A stretch of DNA of 57,438 bases from SIG607 sp045537575 (GTDB taxonomy: Bacteria; Bacillota; Clostridia; Oscillospirales; Acutalibacteraceae), in NCBI GenBank assembly GCA_045537575.1, contig JAZSPU010000053.1:1-57438 (forward strand), read 5' to 3'. This document shows, in pieces, positions 1 through 7,700 of this stretch (positions within the stretch are counted from its first letter, which is position 1; each line of letters begins with the position of its first letter). A program made the position numbers and the translations under genes. The notes under the pieces were generated by a model. That model saw nothing but the letters and a program-made list of their open reading frames with translations. It did not search any database and was not told the origin of the DNA.

Positions 1-115
1 TGATATAGCGGCAATTAATAAATTTTTTATTTTCAATTTTAAATTTTTTTAAGATCAGCAAAAATCGACTGGAGAATGTGAATACGCATAAATAAAGGGT
101 TTGTAAAAAGAAAAA

Positions 116-151
116 GTTCTGTTTTTCGAAAAAATGTTCAAAAAACAGAAC
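116..151 (-). terminator. Terminator of tRNA-Pro
   Basis: An 11-bp inverted repeat (GTTCTGTTTTT / AAAAACAGAAC) lies just downstream of the tRNA on the minus strand and is followed there by a T-rich run. It has the form of an intrinsic terminator. Confidence 0.75.
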
Positions 152-160
152 CTGATCATA

Positions 161-236
161 TGGTCGGAGTGACAGGGTTCGAACCTGCGGCATCGACATC
201 CCAAATGTCGCGCGCTACCAACTGCGCCACACCCCG
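161..236 (-). tRNA. tRNA-Pro (anticodon TGG)
   Basis: The minus strand folds into a complete cloverleaf. The 7-bp acceptor stem is CGGGGTG/CACTCCG with one G-T pair. The D arm carries AGTTGGTA, the anticodon stem is CGACA/TGTCG around loop TTTGGGA, and the T arm contains TTCGAAC. The anticodon is TGG at 201-203, reading CCA and other proline codons. Discriminator A and CCA are encoded. An intrinsic terminator follows. A degenerate tRNA-Pro-like copy lies about 130 bp to the right. Confidence 0.95.
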
Positions 237-239
237 AAA

Positions 240-363
240 TGTGTGAGATAAGTGGTCAAAAGTGACCTTTTCCAATTGTGGTCAAATAGGTGGTCAAAAT
301 GAAAAAAACGTTGTTTTTATGAAACTTAAAAATCGCGCAAACCCGCATAAATACTGGGGTTTT
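240..363 (+). other. Possible integrase-tail remnant between tRNA copies
   Basis: This tract has three copies of a TGGTCAAA-type motif and an open frame reading GGQNEK and NPHKYWGF that runs into the tRNA-like element. Tails of this style are common at the 3' ends of tRNA-targeting tyrosine recombinase genes; that is recalled, not searched. No integrase core is present. The decamer CGCATAAATA at 344-353 also occurs at 85-94, beyond the 3' end of the intact tRNA, so the flanks may be duplicated too. Confidence 0.3.
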
Positions 364-441
364 CGGGTGTTCGAACTTTGGAAGCAGTGGGATCAGCCAC
401 TTGTTCCCAAAGCAGGCGCGCTACCAACTGCGCTACACCCG
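364..441 (-). pseudogene. Degenerate tRNA-Pro-like element
   Basis: On the minus strand CGGGTGT and ACACCCG form a perfect 7-bp acceptor stem. The D arm is nearly identical to the neighbouring tRNA-Pro, sharing GCGCAGTTGGTAGCGCGC, and the loop TTTGGGA with anticodon TGG is retained. The anticodon stem (CCTGC with ACAAG) no longer pairs properly, the T stem does not pair, and no CCA is encoded. Instead the middle can fold as CTTTGGGAA...TTCCAAAG enclosing AGTGG...CCACT. I read it as a tRNA remnant or attachment-site scar, not a functional tRNA. Confidence 0.6.
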
Positions 442-535
442 GAAATATATTTAATTGGCTATGCGTGAATTTTCACAGCGAGGTTTATTATACTAAAGAT
501 TTTGGGTTTTGTCAATAGGATGATTAATTAAAATA

Positions 536-850
536 GGGAACGATTCGGAGCGCTCACTTAGGGATAAATCGGTTTTGGAGCAAAAATTTGCCCTATCACT
601 TTGCCTCAAACTTTGAAAGACACAAAGTATTTCTGCAGTTTGTCGGCGTTGTGAATAGTACAAATTTTTAAATTACAAAACTGTGTGCACCTAAAAAAGA
701 TAAATTTTTAGTGGGATAACAGACGAAAAGACACGGTAATGCTAACGCATACCGTGTCTTTTTAACACATTAGACCGCAAAAATTCACTTTTTTAGGCGG
801 TTTATCTCTAAGTGAACGCTCCGTTCGGAGCGCTCCGTTTTTCGTTCCCT
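536..850. repeat. 315-bp MITE-like inverted-repeat element
   Basis: The ends are imperfect inverted repeats. The left arm begins GGGAACGA, then CGGAGCG, then TCACTTAGGGATAAA. The right arm read on the minus strand begins GGGAACGA, then CGGAGCG, then TTCACTTAGAGATAAA, with about 15 extra bases that form their own palindrome. The interior has no convincing gene. It fills most of the roughly 400-bp gap between the tRNA region and the MATE gene. No clear target-site duplication is visible. It could be a non-autonomous mobile element or a structured RNA. Confidence 0.5.
726..763 (+). terminator. Strong hairpin inside the inverted-repeat element
   Basis: A perfect 13-bp stem (AAAAGACACGGTA / TACCGTGTCTTTT) with an 11-nt loop is followed by T residues. 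It would work as an intrinsic terminator on the plus strand and, because of the A run, roughly on the minus strand as well. No gene to the left obviously needs it, so it may end a short RNA. Confidence 0.6.
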
Positions 851-855
851 TTTTA

Positions 856-2238
856 TTATTCCTTTGACAGTTCGGCTTCGCTTTTGATTTTCTTTATCCA
901 TTTGCCGCTTCTTAGTCTGATTACGCACCAGAAGGCTTTTAAGACCTGATCGATTTTAAGGGCAAAATATATCCAGAAGGCAGGAAGGTGCAAAACAAGA
1001 CCTGCAAGTATTCCTAACGGAATTGAAGCTATCCAAAGGAAAATATTATCGGCAAGCATAAGGACTTTCGTGTCACCGCCGCCGCGAAGCACACCCTTTG
1101 TCATAATACTGTTGGTTGCCTGAAAAACTATTATAATACTAATGGACAGCATTAATTCTTTTGCAAGAAGTTTTGTTTCTTCAGAAAGGTTATAGGCAGA
1201 AATAAGCGGTGCGGAAATAACTGTTATTATAAGTGCGGCAACTACGCCGAAAATTCCGCCGATAAGCAGAAAGGAGTAGCCTTGGCGGTTAGCTTTTTCT
1301 CTATCGCCTTCGCCCAAAGTATAACCCGTAATAATTGCGCCTGCCTGAGAAAAGCCCTGAATCATAACCGAACTTAGCTGCTGTGCTACAGCGGTTACAG
1401 CATTTGCTGCAACGAAGCTTTCACCAAGTCTTCCGATAACCATTGCAACAGAGTTATTGCCCAGAGCAAGAATAGCATCACTTATGAGCACGGGAATACT
1501 TATACGGATGTACTCTCTCCACAGCGCACCTATGGGCTTGAAAATATGCTTTATTCTAAAGCCGATTTCTTTATCCTTAAAGAAAAGATAACCGCAAATT
1601 ATTGCAAATTCAAAAATTCTTGCAACCAAAGTTCCTATTGCGGCACCTGCAACCCCCATTGCTTTTAAATGAAGCGGACTAAAACCGAAAATGAATATGT
1701 AGTTAGCACCAATATTTATAAAGAAGGATGCTATAGAGGTATAAAGAGGAATTTTAACCTGTCCCACGTTTCTGAGCACTATTGTGCAGGTGAGAGACAG
1801 TCCTAAAAGGAAATAGGTGAAAATTGAGTATTTAAGATAATCAATACCAAGGGAGATTATATTTTCCTCAACCGTATATATTTTCATTATAGTCCGTGGC
1901 GCAAGGGCGGTGAAAACACAGAAAATAAGCGCCATAATAAGACAGAGTTTGAGCATTATTGAAACGGTCTTCTTAAGGGAATTTTTATCGTTCATACCGT
2001 AATATCTTGCAACAAGCACAGAGGCGCCCATACCTATACCCATACAAAAAATTTGAAAAATGGTTATGAATTGGTTAGCAAGAGAAACAGCCGAAAGCTC
2101 GGTTTCGCCTACGGCGCCCACCATAATGGTATCCATCATATTAACGCCTGTAGTAATTAGTCCTTGAAGAGCTATAGGGATAGCTATTTTGGCAACCTTT
2201 TTATAAAAGGATTTATCTTTTTCCAGTAAATTTCGCAT
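856..2238 (-). CDS. MATE family efflux transporter
   Basis: A 460-residue integral membrane protein of the MATE family, which exports drugs or metabolites using a Na+ or H+ gradient. About 12 hydrophobic segments are visible in the usual duplicated 6+6 arrangement. The N-terminal signature GVNMMDTIMVGAVGE and its counterpart near residues 250-290 (ISIPVLISDAILALGNN) match the two MatE repeats, and the length is normal. The ATG is preceded by AGGAG. It stands alone, divergent from tyrA, with its own promoter. The substrate cannot be told from sequence. Confidence 0.93.
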   Translation of the reverse strand: MRNLLEKDKSFYKKVAKIAIPIALQGLITTGVNMMDTIMVGAVGETELSAVSLANQFITIFQIFCMGIGMGASVLVARYYGMNDKNSLKKTVSIMLKLCLIMALIFCVFTALAPRTIMKIYTVEENIISLGIDYLKYSIFTYFLLGLSLTCTIVLRNVGQVKIPLYTSIASFFINIGANYIFIFGFSPLHLKAMGVAGAAIGTLVARIFEFAIICGYLFFKDKEIGFRIKHIFKPIGALWREYIRISIPVLISDAILALGNNSVAMVIGRLGESFVAANAVTAVAQQLSSVMIQGFSQAGAIITGYTLGEGDREKANRQGYSFLLIGGIFGVVAALIITVISAPLISAYNLSEETKLLAKELMLSISIIIVFQATNSIMTKGVLRGGGDTKVLMLADNIFLWIASIPLGILAGLVLHLPAFWIYFALKIDQVLKAFWCVIRLRSGKWIKKIKSEAELSKE

Positions 2239-2287
2239 TTTTTCTCCTGATGAAAAACTAAGATTTTAAAATATTATTTATGCAAAT

Positions 2288-2316
2288 ATAATAAATCTGA
2301 AAATACCGTTTGTCAA
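2288..2316 (-). promoter_or_regulatory. Promoter of the MATE gene
   Basis: On the minus strand TTGACA, a 17-bp spacer and TATTAT lie about 50 bp upstream of the MATE start codon. It is back to back with the tyrA promoter. Confidence 0.7.
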
Positions 2317-2334
2317 GATAATATAAAATGGTTG

Positions 2335-2363
2335 TTGACTTTAGCGCTTTAAAGTGATATAGT
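2335..2363 (+). promoter_or_regulatory. Promoter of tyrA with palindromic spacer
   Basis: TTGACT, a 17-bp spacer and TATAGT. The -35 and spacer contain the inverted repeat ACTTTA-gcgctt-TAAAGT (2338-2355), which could be an operator. Confidence 0.65.
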
Positions 2364-2395
2364 AATAAAAACGAATTTTACGGGCGGTGTTTTTT

Positions 2396-3256
2396 ATGAT
2401 AGTTGATGTGAGCAAAAAGATATTGATAGTCGGTCTGGGACTTTTAGGCGGAAGCTATGCAAGAGTACTCAAAAGATTCGGCTTTCACATAAGTGCAATA
2501 ACTAAAGAGCAGAGTTCTATTGACTATGCTTTAGAACAAAATATAATTGACGAAGGCTCCGTACAGCTTGATAAAAGAATTATAGGCGAAGCGGATTTGG
2601 TAATATTTGCGTTATATCCCCATGTGTTTTTGGAATGGATAGAGAAGAATCAAAGCCTTTTAAAAAGTGGGGCAATAATTACCGACGTAACAGGTGTTAA
2701 GGGAAGTATTGTATATAAAATTCAAGAAATTCTCCGTTCTGACTGTGAGTTTATTGCGGCTCATCCTATGGCAGGACGTGAGGTATCGGGTGTAGAAAAC
2801 AGCACAGACACAATGTTTATTGGAGCTAACTACATTGTAACTCCTACCGAAAAAAATACACAAGAAGCTATAAATACTTGTATGGAGCTTGGAAGACTTT
2901 TGGGATTTTCCAACGTGACCACACTCTCTCCTAAGGAACACGACGAGATGATAGGCTTCCTTTCACAGCTTACTCACTGCATAGCTATTACTCTTATGAC
3001 CTGTAACGATAAAGAAAATATGGAAAAATTTACAGGAGACTCTTTCAGGGATCTTACCCGTATAGCCCGTATTAACGATCTTATGTGGAGTGAGCTTTTT
3101 GTAGCGAACAAAGCCGCGCTTTTAGAACAAATGGATTTGTTTATAAATAAATTCAGCGAATTGAAGTCTATGCTGGAAGAGGAAGATATAGATTCAATGA
3201 GAAAAATGATGCGCCATTCTACAAGTAGGCGGGCTTTGTTTGATAAAAAAATATGA
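2396..3256 (+). CDS. tyrA: Prephenate dehydrogenase
   Basis: Converts prephenate to 4-hydroxyphenylpyruvate using NAD(P)+ in tyrosine synthesis, in the cytoplasm. The N-terminal dinucleotide motif GLGLLGG is at residues 13-19 and the family motif HPMAGRE at 123-129, followed by the helical dimerisation domain with SQLTHCIA. The 286 residues correspond to a monofunctional enzyme without chorismate mutase or ACT domain. I chose the ATG at 2396, with GGCGGTG six bases upstream, over the in-frame GTG at 2387, which has no such site. A GNAT gene follows after 9 bases, so the two are probably cotranscribed. No other aromatic amino acid genes are in the window. Confidence 0.92.
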   Translation: MIVDVSKKILIVGLGLLGGSYARVLKRFGFHISAITKEQSSIDYALEQNIIDEGSVQLDKRIIGEADLVIFALYPHVFLEWIEKNQSLLKSGAIITDVTGVKGSIVYKIQEILRSDCEFIAAHPMAGREVSGVENSTDTMFIGANYIVTPTEKNTQEAINTCMELGRLLGFSNVTTLSPKEHDEMIGFLSQLTHCIAITLMTCNDKENMEKFTGDSFRDLTRIARINDLMWSELFVANKAALLEQMDLFINKFSELKSMLEEEDIDSMRKMMRHSTSRRALFDKKI

Positions 3257-3265
3257 GGTGATGAA

Positions 3266-3730
3266 ATGATTAGAAAAGCAAAAGAAAAAGATATTGCAAA
3301 AATAGAGGATTTATTATCCCAAGTTGATTTGGTACATTATAAGGGCAGACCTGACATTTTTAAAATAGGCAGAAAGTATAATGATGCCCAGCTAAAAGAA
3401 ATTTTAAAGGATAAGAAGCGTCCTATACTTGTTTCGGTTAATGAAGACGATGAAGTTATGGGATACTGTTTTTGTGTGTTTAAAATACAGGAAAACAGTA
3501 ATGTACTTACGGATATAAAAACTTTGTATATTGATGATTTATGCGTCGATGAAAAAATGCGGGGTAAGCATATAGGGAAAGAATTGTATGAGGCTGCCGT
3601 TAATTTTGCCAAAGAAAACGGATGCTATAATATAACTCTTAATGTGTGGAGCTGTAATCCGTCTGCGGTGGGCTTTTATAAAGCCTGTGGAATGAACGAG
3701 CAAAAAATATGTATGGAGTATATACTGTGA
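3266..3730 (+). CDS. GNAT family N-acetyltransferase
   Basis: A 154-residue acetyl-CoA-dependent acyltransferase. The GNAT fold is shown by the beta-strand and motif A segment near residues 92-104 (LCVDEKMRGKHIGKELY), the last part being the acetyl-CoA pyrophosphate loop, and by the C-terminal VWSCNPSAVGFYKACGM. The substrate is unknown. It begins 9 bases after tyrA with a GAGGTGATGAA ribosome site, so it is probably the second gene of that transcript. A strong terminator follows. Confidence 0.88.
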   Translation: MIRKAKEKDIAKIEDLLSQVDLVHYKGRPDIFKIGRKYNDAQLKEILKDKKRPILVSVNEDDEVMGYCFCVFKIQENSNVLTDIKTLYIDDLCVDEKMRGKHIGKELYEAAVNFAKENGCYNITLNVWSCNPSAVGFYKACGMNEQKICMEYIL

Positions 3731-3733
3731 CAG

Positions 3734-3769
3734 AAAATGCGCATCACTTTATGTTGATGCGCATTTTTT
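3734..3769. terminator. Bidirectional terminator
   Basis: A 13-bp stem (AAAATGCGCATCA / TGATGCGCATTTT) with T runs on both strands sits between the converging GNAT and AraC genes. Confidence 0.9.
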
Positions 3770-3774
3770 AGTAA

Positions 3775-4578
3775 CTATTTGATTTTATTTATGTATTTTT
3801 TGTATTGGAGGGGCGTTATGTTTTCGCTTTTTTTAAATGTCTCTATAAAGTAGCTCGGACAATTAAAGCCTATGGTTTTACTGATTTCGGCAATGGTCAT
3901 ATTTGGCGCTGTTTCTAAAAAGTGTTTTGCCCAGTCAATACGCAGTTTAGTTATAAAAGATGTAGGAGAAGTGCCTAGTATATTTTTAAAGTTTTTATAT
4001 AGCAGTGATTCCGAAGTGCCGGTGTGTTTTGCAATAGTGCTTATGGAAATATCTTTGTAATAATTGTTTCTGATAAAAGATACCGCCTTTTCAAAACTTC
4101 GGGGCAAGGCATCTGCATTTATATATATACCTATGTCGTTTATCAAAGTGTAAACTCTCGAGGACAGTATTTCCTCTCGTGTAGCACTATCTGCAGCACG
4201 GCAAATATCTAAAAGCTGTTTGCTTAATATATCGTTTTTTATTAAAAGGTGATTAGGAAAATTGTAAAAATTTAAAAGCTGAAGACTTGCACTGCCTTGG
4301 AAGGTTAAAAAGCAGGTGATAAACCTTTCGGAAGTTCGGTAATACTTTATTGGAACGTCAGCCCGGTAAAAAAATATATTGTCTTTTTTAAGAGTAACCG
4401 TTTCACCGTCTATTTTCGCCTTGCCTTCGCCTTCAATCACTAAAATAAGATGATGCACAAACACACCCTTCGGATAGTTGGTATCGGGCTGATTGAAATT
4501 TGAGCTGTAGGAATGAAGGAAAATCGGAAGATAGTTTCTTAATCTGTCATCCAAACATAATCGCGTATATGAATTCAT
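3775..4578 (-). CDS. AraC family transcriptional regulator
   Basis: A 267-residue DNA-binding regulator with an N-terminal cupin-like sensing half (VIEGEGKAKIDGETVTL) and a C-terminal double helix-turn-helix. Its second helix region reads TIAEISKTIGFNCPSYFIETFKK and ends in the family-typical TPLQYKKY. I chose the ATG at 4578, which has GAGGTGA at good spacing; an earlier in-frame ATG lacks a site. It is divergent from the dockerin esterase gene at 4736, with about 150 bp between them, so it likely controls that gene in response to a sugar or oligosaccharide. That link is inference. Confidence 0.9.
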   Translation of the reverse strand: MNSYTRLCLDDRLRNYLPIFLHSYSSNFNQPDTNYPKGVFVHHLILVIEGEGKAKIDGETVTLKKDNIFFYRADVPIKYYRTSERFITCFLTFQGSASLQLLNFYNFPNHLLIKNDILSKQLLDICRAADSATREEILSSRVYTLINDIGIYINADALPRSFEKAVSFIRNNYYKDISISTIAKHTGTSESLLYKNFKNILGTSPTSFITKLRIDWAKHFLETAPNMTIAEISKTIGFNCPSYFIETFKKSENITPLQYKKYINKIK

Positions 4579-4597
4579 ATTCGTCACCTCTTTTTTT

Positions 4598-4626
4598 AGT
4601 TTAATGTATATTGCTTGAAAAATCAA
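4598..4626 (-). promoter_or_regulatory. Promoter of the AraC gene
   Basis: On the minus strand TTGATT, a 17-bp spacer and TAAACT. The -35 lies in a small palindrome (CTTGATTTTTCAAG). Confidence 0.55.
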
Positions 4627-4668
4627 GGGGGATTTACAGTATTGTTATATTTTTGCAGATATTTTGTA

Positions 4669-4696
4669 TTGAAATTTAAAAAATCACGAATATAAT
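4669..4696 (+). promoter_or_regulatory. Promoter of the dockerin esterase gene
   Basis: TTGAAA, a 16-bp spacer and TATAAT, 39 bp upstream of the ATG. Confidence 0.6.
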
Positions 4697-4735
4697 TAAA
4701 GTGTATCAGAAAATTCAAAAAAAGAAGGTATTAAT

Positions 4736-7700
4736 ATGAAAAAATTATTGGCTTTTATTCTAACCTTTATTATGCTTCTTTCAACCTTTTCAGCAATTTG
4801 TGCTTTGGGTGTGAGCGCAGAAGCATTAGGGGAAACCACAGAACTTTTAAGAGAAAAATTCGCCTCTGATTTAAAGGGTACCGCAAAATTAGAAAACGAG
4901 GGACACTTAGGTGTTCCTGTAGATATTTCTACTTTTTACCGTGATAGCGTTACGGCTAACGGTGTTGCTCTTTTGTACGTTGTCGGTCATTTTGAAAAAA
5001 GACTAGGTACCGACAGCGACGAAGAGATAATCGAAGATTTTCTGAGTGAAGGCTATAGCGTTACCGTGCTTGACTATAAGAAAAATCCCAAAGCAATCGG
5101 TAATGAATTCGGTTGGAGCGTACATAAACTTTTTTGTGCGGATTTTAAAACCAAAAGGTATGATTTTGGCTATGTGAGAAAAACCCACGATGCTATGTAC
5201 GTTGTACCGTCAGGTTGCAGAATTGATAGAGAAGTTTATTACTATTCTCTTGACGAAATGGCGCTTAACGGTACCAATGAATATATCCTTTGGCTCTGGA
5301 ACGAGTTTTATGCAGGTCCCGACGGATTATTTAAGGATGCCAATAAAAACGACCTTCCTTATGCCGAAACCTTGGATGATATGATTAAAAAGGATGGCAG
5401 TCCCGTTGATTTTGATTTAAGAATGGATATTGTTTATCCTTCTAATCCAAATGATACCGTTCCCGTATTTGCACTTGCTTCTTCTGCTGAAGAAAGAACT
5501 ATGTCTTTAAGCAGTGAGGTGCGTCCGTATTTTACTACTGCGCTTTTACAGGGTTATGCGGGCGTAATTTACGACCACGAATATATTCCTATGTCAAGAC
5601 AAGACCACTATGCTTATTACGGAAACTATACCCTTGACCCATATTCTTCCTTTACTTTAGGTACTACTAACGCAAATGCAGTTCATTCTGCCGCTATCAG
5701 AAGAATAAGATATTTGGCAAGTACCTATGGCTATGATGCAGAATATATTACTCCTTGGGGATTTTCAAAGAGTGGTCCCGGACCTGCAATTCTTGCTAAT
5801 ACAAAGCATGAAGAAATGGGAGAAATTCTCGATTTCGGCGAATACGTTCCCGAAGGAAAGAATCCCAAAGGCTATCAGGGTGAACAGCCTTGGCTTTACT
5901 ATGAAGGCACCAACGAGCGAATTTCAAGTAACGTAACGGTTGCTTATTCGGGCTCAGGCGCAGGTGTCTGCCAGTATAGAGAACGTCTTATGACCGAAGA
6001 CAGTGTGCCGATAGTTTCTTCAATCGGTACTGCCGATACTACGGGTAACTTTAATACCTATATTACTGCTGCTAAAAGCTATTTTGATGCACATCCCGAA
6101 ATTGAATCTGACTTCCTTATCCCTGAGGGACTCGGTCATGACCCCGCTTACGGCTATGACGAGGTTAAACAGATAGAACAGTTCAATGAAATCTGGACCT
6201 TCCTTGATAATCATATCAGAGCCGCTTACAGAGATGAAGCTCCTGTGGTTATGTGGGCAACTCCCCAGAGCAATAAGGTTTTTGAGTCCTTGGAAGAACC
6301 CGTAAGAATTAAATTCTCACGCGCTATGGACGTTGAGAGTGTAAAGGAAATGGTAAAGGTTATCCGCCTTGCCGACGGAGAAGAAATGAACGGTAGCTGG
6401 AATGTTCTTCACGGCGCTACCACCTTTGAATTTACCTCTCCCTCTATTATAAACGGTTCGTCCTATGAAATACGTGTTGATGCAGGCGTAAAGGCAAAAG
6501 ACGGCGTTGAACTAGTCGTTCCTTTTGCAAAGGTATTTACCATAAGCGGTGATAAACTCTTGAATGTTTATGCCGATACTTTTGTTACCTCTGCACAGCC
6601 CGATAAAAACTTCGGCAGCGATGAAACGTTAGTAATAGCAAATAACGATAGCGAAAACTTAAAGGGTCTTTTAAGCTTTAAAAACGAAGGCGGTTTTGGC
6701 GATGTAACACGTGCTTATTTGGTGCTTAATCGTTACGTGGATGAATTTGGTGCGGTAACAATTTACGGTACAGAAGATTTTGACGAAAATACCGTTACAT
6801 ATAATACTGCTCCCGCTAAAAGTGAAAAAATTGCCCAAGAACCCCTTATGAGCGAAATAACTACTATTGACGTTACCGATTACGTAGTTAACAGCCAGGG
6901 CGAAAAGGCTAACTTCTTATTAGAAACCGAAAAAGAGGAGATTTATTTACATCACACCTTTGATAATATTTCTACTTCCGATTTGGTTTATGACACTGAT
7001 TACAGATTTGGCGGCGGTATGGCTTATATATCGGTATCAAGCGACAGTAAGGTGGGCAGTCACAGTCTTTACTTTACAAACCGTGCCCAAAACTCTAACC
7101 GTATTAAGTTTTTAAAATCCTTTGGTACCGAAAAGCTTACAAGCGAACATCTGGGCCTTAACGTAAAAGCAAGTTTTTGGATTAAAACAGTAAGCGACCA
7201 AACTGTTAACGTTGGCGTTTACGAGAAGACGGCGTTGTCGGGAGTTAATGTCCAAACCTTTTCCGTTACTCCGGGTGAGTGGAATTATATTGAATACGCT
7301 GTTACTGTAGATCAGGCTATGATAGACGGTAATATACGTGCAATAACCGTTGTTCCTACCTCAAACGGCGATTATTGGTTAGATGATTTCAAAACTCAGT
7401 ATTTAACCGGCGGTGCAACTTTCGCAACCAAAGAGTATAATGGAGATAAACCCAAGATTTCTGCAAAGCTGGTGCTCTTTACCCCCGAAAGTGTAACTGC
7501 AACAGGCTCTGCCGCTACTATAGCTGCAGGCGAAAATGCAGACACAGTTTTGAATGGTGAAAACTTTGTAGAGGGTTATAAAAAGGAAAACACCGGCGAT
7601 ACTGTTAAAGGCTACCTCAAATTCCCTATCAGCGAATTTGATACTAATAGCAATAACGCAACCTTGAAGTTTAACGCAATATCTTCGGGTGTTTCACAGT

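Noticed and set aside
262..468. A 68-codon open frame overlapping the tRNA-like element
   Set aside because: It crosses the pseudo-tRNA and has no good ribosome site. It is better explained as an integrase-tail or tRNA shadow than as a gene.
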